The position numbers were made by a program, and so were the translations under genes. From NCBI RefSeq assembly GCF_017498085.1, contig NZ_JAGBKM010000018.1, positions 1 to 64,000 of the forward strand: a DNA stretch of 64,000 nt. The letters are read 5' to 3'. Each line of letters opens with the position of its first letter. Position 1 is the first letter of the stretch. The stretch is from Psychrobacter coccoides. Lineage in GTDB: Bacteria; Pseudomonadota; Gammaproteobacteria; Pseudomonadales; Moraxellaceae. The notes under the pieces were generated by a model. The model did not search any database. It was not told the DNA's origin and was given only the letters and a program-made list of their open reading frames with translations. This document shows positions 25,272 through 33,937 of this stretch, one piece after another.

Positions 25272-26726
25272 TTAAAACTGCGAGCCAGCATCTGCATCTA
25301 GATTATCAATACCTACTGCTTTTGCAGCATTTTCGATACCATCTGTCAGCTGCTGTAAGCTGGTAATACCTGCCTCAATCCAACCACGGCGCTTGTTTTG
25401 TTCTTCAGCTGAGATGCCTTCTTTACTCGCTTGGCCGACGGTTGCTATCATTTGATCGACCTTAATCCCGTCTTTCTCGCCTTTTTCGACGATAACATTA
25501 AAGGCATCTTCTACCTGTTTAAAGTCAGCAGCAAGCTTATCTGCCGCTTCTGTGTGACCATTGTCGATCAAATACTGTTTAATACCATAACCGCCGATGG
25601 TATCACCAGCAACTGTCTTATAGCTGCCATTAAAGACATTTTGGATGCCACGCGCATTATTGGCATAACTCAAATGAGTCAGATCACTAAAGCACTCATG
25701 CTCATCTTCGGTAGATCCTGTAACAAAGGCCACCTGCATGCGCTCCGAAGCAAGCTCTCCTAGCGCAAGACTACCCATCTGATACATAATCTGACGCAGG
25801 GCATTGTCATCTTTACGCGCCATTAAATCGCTACGAAGGGTGTTTTCACTTTCAGGTTGCCACTGAGCTTCCATTGCTGTTAAGTCGTCCACTAGTAACT
25901 GAGCGGCAGCCTTCAAATACTCACCACGGCGCTCACAAACAGCAGCATCTTCATTGACCGTATCACCGCTAGTGCATTGTCCTGCTTCGCTCATATAATC
26001 AGTCACAGGACGATTTCCTGCGCCCTCGCCCACGCCATTGGTATCTTGACCCCATAGCATAAACTCAATCGCATGATAGCCAGTCGTCACATTCGCCTCA
26101 CTCCCACCGATCTCATTCATGTCTGCAAGCAGCTCAGGCGTGATCTCGCTGGTGTCTTGCTTAACACTACCGACAGTGATGCTATCGCTATTGATGATAT
26201 TGTCTTGGCTATTGTACTCGCCTTGATAGCTGTCACTGACATAGTCGATTAAAGCCTCATCGAGTGGCCATGCATTCACCTGACCTTCCCAACCATCGAC
26301 ACTGCCGATTGCGCGCTTTTCATTAGCGGTAACAAACCCTTCATCGAAACGAAATACTTCAGTTTGTGAGTACGGTTGACGAGCCGTCTTATAAGCCGCT
26401 TGCGCTGCCTCTAAACTGGCTGGTGTTGGCGACTCTACATAGGCCTCTACCGCTGCTTGTAGGGCTTTGGCGGTTTCAAGCGAATCCTTGTAAACGGCAT
26501 GAGCCATATCAGCATAACTAATGACCAGTCTATCGATGTGAGCCTGCTCGGTCGCGGACACTTCATTTTTATCCGCTGATGGGGTGCTTTGTATCTCTGC
26601 CTGTGTACTGGTGTCAACATTCTCTTCACTTTGTTTGGTGCAGCCTGACACCATCAATAGTCCTGCTAAAGCAGCAGCTAAAGTAGTGGGTAAACATTTA
26701 CGGCTCGTCACGGTAGTCATCGTCAT
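25272..26726 (-). CDS. Imelysin-family lipoprotein, GxHxxE type (IrpA-like)
   Basis: A protein of 484 residues from ATG 26726, which sits behind GAGGA and gives a signal peptide ending LLMVSG-C29. Upstream in-frame codons would add up to 12 residues. The imelysin motif GYHAIEFMLWGQD (GxHxxE) is intact, with FVTANEKRAIGSVDGWEG in the N-terminal half. The family (IrpA, IcmP, EfeM-like) works in periplasmic iron uptake. A perfect Fur box lies about 135 bp upstream, so it heads an iron-repressed operon. The 227-bp gap to the next gene shows no strong terminator. Confidence 0.9.
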   Translation of the reverse strand: MTMTTVTSRKCLPTTLAAALAGLLMVSGCTKQSEENVDTSTQAEIQSTPSADKNEVSATEQAHIDRLVISYADMAHAVYKDSLETAKALQAAVEAYVESPTPASLEAAQAAYKTARQPYSQTEVFRFDEGFVTANEKRAIGSVDGWEGQVNAWPLDEALIDYVSDSYQGEYNSQDNIINSDSITVGSVKQDTSEITPELLADMNEIGGSEANVTTGYHAIEFMLWGQDTNGVGEGAGNRPVTDYMSEAGQCTSGDTVNEDAAVCERRGEYLKAAAQLLVDDLTAMEAQWQPESENTLRSDLMARKDDNALRQIMYQMGSLALGELASERMQVAFVTGSTEDEHECFSDLTHLSYANNARGIQNVFNGSYKTVAGDTIGGYGIKQYLIDNGHTEAADKLAADFKQVEDAFNVIVEKGEKDGIKVDQMIATVGQASKEGISAEEQNKRRGWIEAGITSLQQLTDGIENAAKAVGIDNLDADAGSQF

Positions 26727-26860
26727 ACACATCCTCAAAAGATATCGCAAAATTATTATCAATGCCTTATAAATGTCATGAACAGAGGCTACAAATTGTC
26801 TAAATAGCTGATCTCATTACACTCATGGCACAACTTAAAACACTCACAAATTATAGAGTT

Positions 26861-26879
26861 ATTGATAATCATTATCAAT
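26861..26879. promoter_or_regulatory. Fur box
   Basis: ATTGATAATCATTATCAAT is a perfect 9-1-9 palindrome and fits the Fur consensus GATAATGATAATCATTATC in a shifted register. It lies upstream of the imelysin operon (minus strand) and on the other side of the ompA-like terminator, so the imelysin operon is the only plausible target. Confidence 0.85.
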
Positions 26880-26912
26880 GATTAATTTATAATTATATAA
26901 ATGCGTTTAATA

Positions 26913-26945
26913 AAAAAAGAGCCGACAAGACGTCAGCTCTTTTAT
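26913..26945 (-). terminator. Terminator of the OmpA-like gene
   Basis: On the minus strand AAAAGAGCTGAC and GTCGGCTCTTTT form a hairpin with one mismatch, followed by a run of T. Confidence 0.78.
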
Positions 26946-26975
26946 AAATAATTTTAAGATAAATCAGGCTAAAAA

Positions 26976-27632
26976 TTAGTTCACGCTCTGTGGTGAATTA
27001 ATGGTTAACTCGACGCGGCGGTTTTGTTGACGGCCATAGTCAGTACTGTTGTCAGCAACTGGGCGTGACTCACCATAAGCAACGACGTTGATACGGTTTG
27101 AAGACACACCACGTGCGCTTAAGTAGTTGGCGACTGAATAAGCACGATCACGTGACAGACGCATGTTATAAGCTTCTGCACCTCGGCTGTCCGTATGACC
27201 TGCGATATTGACAGTTGTTTGATTATACTGGCTCATCGTTGAAGCAAGCTTATCAAGCGTGGGCTTGAATGAAGAACTTAGTGTAGCGTCATCAAAGGCA
27301 AAAGTAATGTTACCTGGCATCACAAGATCGATGTTACCAGTGGTTGGGTTCTGCTCAACCGTCACCCCTGTACCTGCCATTTGCTGCTCAAGCTGTCTTG
27401 CTTGACGCTCCATGTAATAACCAACACCAGTGCCTAATGCAGCACCAATCAAGGCATCACGGCCCGTCTTATCGCCACCTGTTGCTTTAGAAATCGTCGC
27501 ACCACCTGCTGCACCTGCTAGACCACCGATGGCTGCTTTATTTAAGCGTTGCTGCCCAGTGTTTGGGTCTGTCACACAACCAGTAAGGGCTAGGCCTGAA
27601 GCGACTGCGGCAATCATTAATTTATTACGCAT
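26976..27632 (-). CDS. OmpA-family lipoprotein (YiaD-like)
   Basis: A 218-residue outer-membrane lipoprotein (lipobox LALTG-C19). A glycine-zipper-like stretch (about 33-75, IGGLAGAAGGATISKATGG) precedes a C-terminal OmpA domain with TVNIAGHTDSRGAEAYNMRL, LSRDRAYSVANYL and GRQQNRRVEL. The domain should bind peptidoglycan diaminopimelate through the conserved Asp and Arg. It resembles YiaD/PAL-type anchors. It is monocistronic with its own terminator and a long leader region upstream. Confidence 0.9.
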   Translation of the reverse strand: MRNKLMIAAVASGLALTGCVTDPNTGQQRLNKAAIGGLAGAAGGATISKATGGDKTGRDALIGAALGTGVGYYMERQARQLEQQMAGTGVTVEQNPTTGNIDLVMPGNITFAFDDATLSSSFKPTLDKLASTMSQYNQTTVNIAGHTDSRGAEAYNMRLSRDRAYSVANYLSARGVSSNRINVVAYGESRPVADNSTDYGRQQNRRVELTINSPQSVN

Positions 27633-28410
27633 AATTAAATCCTCTTAAGTTATCAGTTAATTCTACAAATTCTAATTTATTTTACTTTAATTTTTAAATA
27701 CCAAACGTGCCATTTATATCAACGAGTGTATAAACAAAACTGTTGTATAAAATAGTCACTAAGTGCAAAGCACACCTGTCTTATTATGCCAATACCCTTC
27801 TATCTATATGTAATATTTTGTCACACCTATGTATGGAAACTGCACAAGGCTTACTCAGTACATGATGCTTAATAGCGATAAATATCTAACATACAGTTGA
27901 TCTACTTTAAAACCGATACAGTGCTGTTGGGATGAGTTTTGCAGTTTCTGTGTAAACAGTACGCAAAAAAAGACTATTCAAATAGTACGACTCTAGAACC
28001 GTATCAATTCTATTTCGACTTGACATCATAAAGCAAGTATACGTCACTTAGCATGCCTGAATGAGCGCATCCTGACAACATTTAATCCCATTATTTACAT
28101 CCAAGGCTATTAGGGCGTGTCTTCATTTTGAAAATGGTCATAAAAATGGGATAAATTGAAGACACGCCCTAAGCTTAATTAAAGCGCTGAATGACAAAAC
28201 GATGGTGTAAAACATCAAACCGACAAATATAGCGGGTGTTGTTATTTGCTATCATCAGTCACGTTAACAGTCGTACACTGTGATTGTTTTCTGCTAAAAT
28301 TAGTCGTTGCTGACATTACCATGATTAAAACGAAGCTCGTTTGTGATTTATAAATTGAATGACTTATCAATTGAACATCGACTAAAAATAAATATCCAAA
28401 AGGACTTAAC
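27633..28410. other. 778-bp intergenic region with a short MITE copy
   Basis: It lies between the divergent ompA-like and acyltransferase genes. It holds both promoters and the 61-bp MITE derivative at 28111-28171. A short dyad around GACTATTCAAATAGTAC (27972-27988) is seen. A 120-codon open frame on the minus strand (28242-28604) overlaps the acyltransferase start and has no coding features. Otherwise I see nothing in it. Confidence 0.6.
28111..28171. repeat. MITE-like element, copy 3, internally deleted (61 bp)
   Basis: The left 47 bp match copies 1 and 2 up to GATAAATTG, then run directly into GAAGACACGCCCTA, the right end. The junction falls at AATTG, which occurs at both places in the full element, so about 111 bp were lost between two AATTG repeats. 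Both ends are intact (TAGGGCGTGTCTTCA), so the derivative may still be mobile. Confidence 0.85.
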
Positions 28411-29373
28411 ATGCGACTGAGCGCTACCATTGAAAAGCTGCATGAACGTGCGCCTAAACTTGGCAAAGCTGTTTCTCTTATGACCGCTACTGGTGTGATC
28501 GCTGGTAATAGCATAGGCGGCAGTATCCCGATCTGGCTCATGGGGACGGCCAAAATGATCACAGGATCAGATATCGCTGATAAGACAGTGATCAAAATTG
28601 CCAATCACTGGATCAAGAGCAACAATGCGGTTATCAATTATATCTTACCGAAAAAAGACTGGCGTATTGACTTGCCCGACGATGTCCATATGGATGGCAA
28701 GTATTTATTGGTGAGCAACCATCAATCATGGGTGGATACCAGTATCGTACAATATATCAGCGAAAACCGGTTACCACTGACCCGTTTTTTTACCAAATTT
28801 GAGCTGATTTATATCCCTGTAGTTGGGCAAACCTTTTATTTTTTAGACTTTCCAATGATGCGTAGGCACTCCAAAGAAGCGCTTGCCAAAAATCCTGAGC
28901 TCAAAGGCAAGGATTTACTAGAGGCTCAACGTGCCTGCGCTTTGTTAAAAGACAAGCCTTTTACGCTACTCAACTACTTAGAAGGTACCCGCTTCACCAA
29001 AGCCAAACATGATAAACAGAACTCCCCCTATACTCATCTGCTCAAACCACGGGCCGGTGGCCTTTCATTGGCGATCAACGCTTTGGGTGAAGATATTGAT
29101 GGTATTTTAGATATGACTATCGTGTACCCTGATGGTATACCAAACTATAGTGACTTATGGAAAGGTAACATCAAGCGTCTGGGAGTAAATGTACGACATA
29201 TTGAGATGCCAGATGCGCTATTTACTGCCATCCAAAACGGTGGCTATCAAGATGACGACGCCATCAAAAAACAAATGTTTGATTGGATCGATAATATATG
29301 GCAACAAAAAGATGCGCTTATCGATGATATGTTGGCTGACTTTGACAATAAACCACAGGTCTCAAAAGCTTAG
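28411..29373 (+). CDS. Acyltransferase, PlsC/YihG-like
   Basis: A 320-residue membrane-associated acyltransferase. It has NHQSWVDT at about residue 101 (the NHx4D catalytic block), FTKFELIYIPVVGQ next, and EGTRFT at about 190 (block III), followed by KPRAGGLSLAINALG. The pattern and length resemble the YihG/LCLAT group of lysophospholipid acyltransferases rather than the shorter PlsC. It probably remodels phospholipids at the inner membrane; the exact acceptor is unknown. An AAAAGGA site precedes the ATG. Confidence 0.87.
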   Translation: MRLSATIEKLHERAPKLGKAVSLMTATGVIAGNSIGGSIPIWLMGTAKMITGSDIADKTVIKIANHWIKSNNAVINYILPKKDWRIDLPDDVHMDGKYLLVSNHQSWVDTSIVQYISENRLPLTRFFTKFELIYIPVVGQTFYFLDFPMMRRHSKEALAKNPELKGKDLLEAQRACALLKDKPFTLLNYLEGTRFTKAKHDKQNSPYTHLLKPRAGGLSLAINALGEDIDGILDMTIVYPDGIPNYSDLWKGNIKRLGVNVRHIEMPDALFTAIQNGGYQDDDAIKKQMFDWIDNIWQQKDALIDDMLADFDNKPQVSKA

Positions 29374-29501
29374 CCATTTATCTTTGATCTAACTGGCTTT
29401 TACCCAACTGGCTTTGCTTTATAATAGCGGGATAACCCTGCTATGTTATGCAAACCGCTACGCTACAAGCGATAATGATCACATACCTACTGACATAAGG
29501 G

Positions 29502-30587
29502 ATGACTGTGTCTGCCTCTACTGCTTCCGACCCTGCTATAAAACAAAAACCACTCTCCAGCGTCTCTACAGGCTCGCAGCATCCGAAACGCCCAACGCCC
29601 AACCGTAAAAAGCTGATTTATGATATTTTGATGTTGATCGTTATCAGTATTGATTTACTGCTCATCGGGCTTGATGCCATCTTGATGAGTAATTTTAGTA
29701 GTGAAGTTGCCAACTGGCTGGCATTGAGTGACGGGCTGAACTGGTATAAAAGTGTTTTGCATGATCCATTGCGCACTGCTGGTGGGTTTTTTACTCTGTT
29801 CTTGATTACCGAGCTGCTGATACGCTGGGCAATCGCCATTAAAGAGCGGGTATACTACCGTTGGTTTTTCTTTCCCTTTGTCCATTGGTATGAGGTGCTT
29901 GGCTGCTTCCCACAGCTGCGAGCATTACGTCTGTTTCGCGCTGTCATCATCGGTCGACGTTTGTATCAGCTCGGCTATCAAGTGCTACCACAGCCTTGGC
30001 TTAACCGTATCAAGTTCTACATCGACTTATTGTTAGAAGAGCTATCTGACCGAGTGATACTAACCACCATTGCCAATTATCGACAGCAATTAACAGATCC
30101 TAAGATGCAAAAGTCGCTGATAGAGTCAACGATTACTCGCAACCGTGATGAGATTGAAGCAGTGATACTATCGTTGCTACGTAAAGAGCTGATACCGCAA
30201 TTACAAAGACTAAATGATCAAAGTGCAGAAGGTAACCTGTTGGCGAATGAGGTCGGCAAGGCCATTCAAGACGGTCTGGCAAACACCCCAGAACTACGTC
30301 GCTACCTGAGGCTGATTCCCATTGCTGGCAGCCTAATCGAGTCTGAACTGCAGCAGATCGGACAGAGTATTGGCGAGAATTCTATTATTTCTCTTAATGA
30401 GCGCTTATTAGATACAGAGATTCTTGATAAACTCATGCAAGCGATCGCCCATGGAGTGACGAATATCGATACTTCAGATACGCTGCTTGAAGCCTTGATC
30501 GCCACTATCATCTCTGATAGCTTGTCGGAGCTTGAAGAGCAGGTCAAAGTACAGCAGTGGAAGCATCGCGAGATGTTGCCTTTATAA
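29502..30587 (+). CDS. Conserved-looking membrane protein with S4-like helix, function unknown
   Basis: A 361-residue protein. The N-terminal 30 residues are Ser/Thr/Pro-rich. Two or three hydrophobic helices follow (about 38-60, 85-110), then an Arg-studded helix RALRLFRAVIIGRRLYQLG (about 147-165) that resembles the S4 voltage-sensor helix of ion channels. A long soluble C-terminal half follows (about 185-361), helical and charged. No pore-loop selectivity motif is visible, so it is not an obvious channel. The start may be ATG 29502 or GTG 29508; the AAGG site fits GTG better. A terminator follows. Confidence 0.6.
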   Translation: MTVSASTASDPAIKQKPLSSVSTGSQHPKRPTPNRKKLIYDILMLIVISIDLLLIGLDAILMSNFSSEVANWLALSDGLNWYKSVLHDPLRTAGGFFTLFLITELLIRWAIAIKERVYYRWFFFPFVHWYEVLGCFPQLRALRLFRAVIIGRRLYQLGYQVLPQPWLNRIKFYIDLLLEELSDRVILTTIANYRQQLTDPKMQKSLIESTITRNRDEIEAVILSLLRKELIPQLQRLNDQSAEGNLLANEVGKAIQDGLANTPELRRYLRLIPIAGSLIESELQQIGQSIGENSIISLNERLLDTEILDKLMQAIAHGVTNIDTSDTLLEALIATIISDSLSELEEQVKVQQWKHREMLPL

Positions 30588-30591
30588 ACAG

Positions 30592-30631
30592 GCTTAAGTA
30601 TAGATATCATAAACATACTTGAGCGTTTTTT
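30592..30631 (+). terminator. Terminator after the S4-like gene
   Basis: GCTTAAGTAT and ATACTTGAGC form a 10-bp stem with one wobble pair, followed by GTTTTTT. Confidence 0.75.
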
Positions 30632-30849
30632 GGCGATATTTATGTTGCTCAGGGGTTGTTAAACTTTGGCATCTCTTAGTACACTGCATAATAACCGCCA
30701 AGTCTTGATGACTAACTGACGGATAACGACATGACAAATGATAAGTGACTGATGATAAAGTGCTCGGTGACATACCTATAATAATAACTGCGCCATGATT
30801 ACAGCAATATAGGTATCTTCCAGATAGGTATCTTTTAAGGATTTATATT

Positions 30850-31683
30850 ATGACGACCTCGGATACAAACAGCCAAGTAACGGCCAATCAGCCTGCGATA
30901 AGCTTCTACGGCAAGATGCTGACATTTTCGCGCCTGCAGCTACATACAGATGACCCAGCAGCAATCGAAGAGCACTTAGCCGGTTTGGTTAGTAACAAAA
31001 ACAGCAATATTCCAGTCGTTATCGACAGTAGCGTTGAGCAAGACTTATCCGCTTTAGTAGATCTGCTTTGGTCGTGGGGATTGCAGCCTATCGGTGTGGT
31101 CACAGGCTTGCTTGATGAACAAGCCCGCCTACAAAGGCTGGCCATTTTTCCAAGTGATGGCAAACGTATCGAACGTATATTGCCAACGAAAAAACCAAAA
31201 ACTGAAATCAATCAAACCACTGAGCCCAAAACCTCACAAGACTCGACGACAAACAGTGAACAAAATACTTCCTTGTCAGAGGCCGACACCCCTTCCAAGC
31301 CTGCAGCAGCCTTGTCTACTGATACAGTAGAGAGTGCAGATCATATAACCAGTTTGATCTATGATCAAATGCTACGCTCTGGACAAAGCATTAATCATGT
31401 TGGTGGTGATCTCATCTTGACCAATAGTGTCAATAGTGGCGCTGAAGCAATCACAGACAATAGCCTTCATGTCTATGGTCGAGCTCAGGGCAGACTGGTA
31501 GCAGGCGCTACAGGTGACAAAGACGCCCGTATTTTTTGCCAAGTTTTTAACCCTTCCCTAGTCTCTGTCGCTGGCACCTACTGCTTACGAGATAACCTAC
31601 CTGAGGAAACCATTGATAAGCCGGTACAGGTGCGTTTCGTTGAGGGCCAAGGGTTGGTGTTTACCGTAATGGATAATCTATAA
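30850..31683 (+). CDS. minC: Septum site-determining protein MinC
   Basis: A 277-residue inhibitor of FtsZ assembly. The N-terminal domain (about 15-115) is followed by a Thr/Ser/Glu-rich linker (about 120-160). The C-terminal beta-helix domain (about 165-277) has the family pattern GDLILTNSVNSGAEAITDNSLHVYGRAQGRLVAGA. With MinD and MinE it prevents division at the poles. An AAGGA site lies before the ATG. minD follows only after 383 bp. Confidence 0.93.
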   Translation: MTTSDTNSQVTANQPAISFYGKMLTFSRLQLHTDDPAAIEEHLAGLVSNKNSNIPVVIDSSVEQDLSALVDLLWSWGLQPIGVVTGLLDEQARLQRLAIFPSDGKRIERILPTKKPKTEINQTTEPKTSQDSTTNSEQNTSLSEADTPSKPAAALSTDTVESADHITSLIYDQMLRSGQSINHVGGDLILTNSVNSGAEAITDNSLHVYGRAQGRLVAGATGDKDARIFCQVFNPSLVSVAGTYCLRDNLPEETIDKPVQVRFVEGQGLVFTVMDNL

Positions 31684-32066
31684 TCGCACTGGTTAATCTG
31701 CCTGTTTTCTGTTTTAATATTCAGGAAAGTTAATTTAACAAAAAAACGCTACGATAAATTTGTAACTCAGCCACTATTGATGATAACAATCGTATATAAG
31801 CAGTGGCTTACAATGTGTCAGTACTTATTCAGCAAGATACGACCCTGTCACAATAACCCTGCTATAAATTGTGATTTATTTATGCTAGGCTTACGCTCGC
31901 AGATAGTAGTCGTAGCGTAACGGTGCGGTTTAGTTATAAGCATTTATTTAAAGAACTGAGTGGCCCTGTTTTCGAGGCTACAACAGACAGTGATAACACG
32001 CATACATATGTTATCAAACGATTTTTATCTATCAGATATTCCAATGAACTATAGGAGTGTGCCATT
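31684..32066. promoter_or_regulatory. minC-minD intergenic region
   Basis: 383 bp without a gene. It includes an inverted repeat TTACGCT...AGCGTAA around 31890-31920 and A+T-rich stretches that could hold a separate minD promoter. I see no clear terminator behind minC. Confidence 0.5.
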
Positions 32067-32879
32067 GTGGCGAAGATTGTTGTAATCACTTCAGGTAAAG
32101 GCGGTGTGGGTAAAACCACAACAAGCGCGTCTTTTGCCGCCGGCTTAGCATTACGTGGCTATAAAACCGTTGTTATCGATTTTGATGTCGGCTTACGTAA
32201 TCTAGACTTGATTATGGGCTGTGAAAATCGCATTGTGTACGACTTTGTTGACGTGATTAACGGCAATGCTCGTTTGTCACAAGCACTAGTAAAAGACAAG
32301 CAGCTAGAGAATTTATATATTTTACCTGCCAGTCAGACCCGTGACAAAGATGCATTGACAGATGAAGGGGTTAGCGAGGTTATGGATGAGCTGTCAAAGC
32401 AGTTTGACTATATCATCTGTGACTCGCCTGCCGGTATTGAGCGTGGTGCACAGCTAGCGATGTATCATGCTGATGAAGCCATCATCGTCACCAACCCTGA
32501 AATCTCTTCAGTACGTGACTCTGATCGCATCATTGGTATCTTGCAGAGCCGCACCAAAAAAGCGGAAGAAGGCCAAGGGGCGGTTCGAGAGCATCTAGTG
32601 GTCACCCGTTACAATGCCGAACGTGCCGCAGCCAACGAGATGATGGATATTGATACCATTTCTAATGATATCCTCAAGGTGCCTTTATTGGGTGTCATTC
32701 CTGAAAGTGACGCTGTACTTGAAGCGTCTAACCATGGTGAGCCAGTCATTCACTATTCTGACTCGGTTGCTGGCCAATGCTATGACGATATGGTTGCTCG
32801 CTTCTTAGGAGAAGAGCGTCCGCTACGTCATCTTGATGTCAAGAAAAAGAGTCTACTACAGCGTTGGTTTGGGGGTTAA
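32067..32879 (+). CDS. minD: Septum site-determining ATPase MinD
   Basis: A 270-residue ParA-type ATPase. It starts with GTG and the deviant Walker A motif [10 protein letters not shown] at about 10-19. [18 protein letters not shown] follows, then [12 protein letters not shown]. The C-terminus [12 protein letters not shown] is the amphipathic membrane-targeting helix. It recruits MinC and oscillates with MinE. The stop overlaps the minE start region as TAATGATG, so the two genes are tightly coupled. Confidence 0.96.
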   Translation: MAKIVVITSGKGGVGKTTTSASFAAGLALRGYKTVVIDFDVGLRNLDLIMGCENRIVYDFVDVINGNARLSQALVKDKQLENLYILPASQTRDKDALTDEGVSEVMDELSKQFDYIICDSPAGIERGAQLAMYHADEAIIVTNPEISSVRDSDRIIGILQSRTKKAEEGQGAVREHLVVTRYNAERAAANEMMDIDTISNDILKVPLLGVIPESDAVLEASNHGEPVIHYSDSVAGQCYDDMVARFLGEERPLRHLDVKKKSLLQRWFGG

Positions 32880-32881
32880 TG

Positions 32882-33172
32882 ATGAGTAAGAAAAAAGGAT
32901 TCTGGAGCAGCCTATTTGGCACTGACGACAAAAACAGCGCCGGTAGTGCCAATATGGCCACTGAGCGCTTAAAGGTTATCGTTGCCAGCGAAAATAGGTT
33001 AAATAACCGCCTAACGACTGACCGTATTGAAAAGATGAAACGTGAGATATTAGAAGTCGTTAATAAATACGTAAACGGTGTACAAATGGATGATGTAAAT
33101 ATCAATCATCGCTCTGAAGACAGCCTGGATGTATTAGAGATGAACATCAGCCTGCCTGAACATAAGAAGTAG
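32882..33172 (+). CDS. minE: Cell division topological specificity factor MinE
   Basis: A 96-residue protein, slightly longer than the usual 88. The N-terminal amphipathic membrane helix ([11 protein letters not shown]), the MinD-contact segment [13 protein letters not shown] and the C-terminal dimer domain ([23 protein letters not shown]) are all present. Two ATGs (32879, 32882) are possible; the first overlaps the minD stop. The second is better spaced from the GGGGG stretch. A terminator follows. Confidence 0.93.
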   Translation: MSKKKGFWSSLFGTDDKNSAGSANMATERLKVIVASENRLNNRLTTDRIEKMKREILEVVNKYVNGVQMDDVNINHRSEDSLDVLEMNISLPEHKK

Positions 33173-33260
33173 CTTTACCAAAAACTAAAGTCAGGTTCAT
33201 GCTCTATGATCTAGACCACTGATATGTATAACTGATAGAGGTCTGTATTTTATAGAGAAG

Positions 33261-33287
33261 CGCTAAGCGGAATGCTTGGCGTTTTTT
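33261..33287 (+). terminator. Terminator of minDE
   Basis: CGCTAAGC and GCTTGGCG pair with one wobble around the loop GGAAT, followed by TTTTTT. Confidence 0.85.
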
Positions 33288-33355
33288 ATATCAAATCTAA
33301 AGTGTAACTGAACACCTTTATAGCGCCATATCACTCTCAGCGCTGTTGTGTGTTG

Positions 33356-33937
33356 TCAGCTATCTAAATCGACCAACTGGTGGGCAATTTTGTCTAAGTC
33401 TGGCACCAAGTAATGTACATTATCAATCATAACTGTCTGAAACATATAAGAAGTCACGACATTTTCTCTAAAGCGGTTTGCTGTCACTTCTAGCTCAGTG
33501 TCATTGAAGCCATCACTAGCAGATTGTTGATGCTGCGACCCTTCTTCACTGCTGTGGATAGCAGCGCTATTACTCTGGGCCTGTTGCCGGTACACGTCAG
33601 GCAGTTCAGCGTCTTCAACATCTGAGATACGCACCTGCATTTGCCGTATCTCACCTGCCGTCTGTAGAGCCAATCGGTGAGCTACCGTATTGCCTTCTAA
33701 TACGATGATTGTATCAACCTGCTGATCATCTGGAACCAAGTGAAACACAGCGACTTCCTGCTGCTGCCACAAGTAGGTCAAAATATGCTCATCATAGGCA
33801 TCGACACTTAATATCAAGCTGCTAGGAATGATCCAATCGGGCTGATTTAGCGCGGGTATAACAGTCACTTCAAGCATACCTTTACTGGTTGTCAATAAAC
33901 TGACAGCTTCAAATGAATGCTTCATGATTTGCTTCAT
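33356..33937 (-). CDS. Probable CheW-like (ChpC-type) protein
   Basis: A 193-residue protein encoded behind the cheB-like gene, with ATGA overlap. The N-terminal half (PSSLILSVDAYDEHILTYLW..EVAVFHLV) and the C-terminal part (YMFQTVMIDNVHYLVPDLDKI) are compatible with a divergent CheW-like fold split by a Gln/Ser-rich stretch at about 125-150. In Pseudomonas the ChpA system has a CheW-like ChpC next to ChpB, so position supports that name. The sequence similarity I can see is modest, and an unrelated accessory protein remains possible. Confidence 0.6.
   Translation of the reverse strand: MKQIMKHSFEAVSLLTTSKGMLEVTVIPALNQPDWIIPSSLILSVDAYDEHILTYLWQQQEVAVFHLVPDDQQVDTIIVLEGNTVAHRLALQTAGEIRQMQVRISDVEDAELPDVYRQQAQSNSAAIHSSEEGSQHQQSASDGFNDTELEVTANRFRENVVTSYMFQTVMIDNVHYLVPDLDKIAHQLVDLDS

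Noticed and set aside
28242-28604. 120-codon minus-strand open frame
   Set aside because: It overlaps the start of the acyltransferase gene in antisense and lacks start signals.
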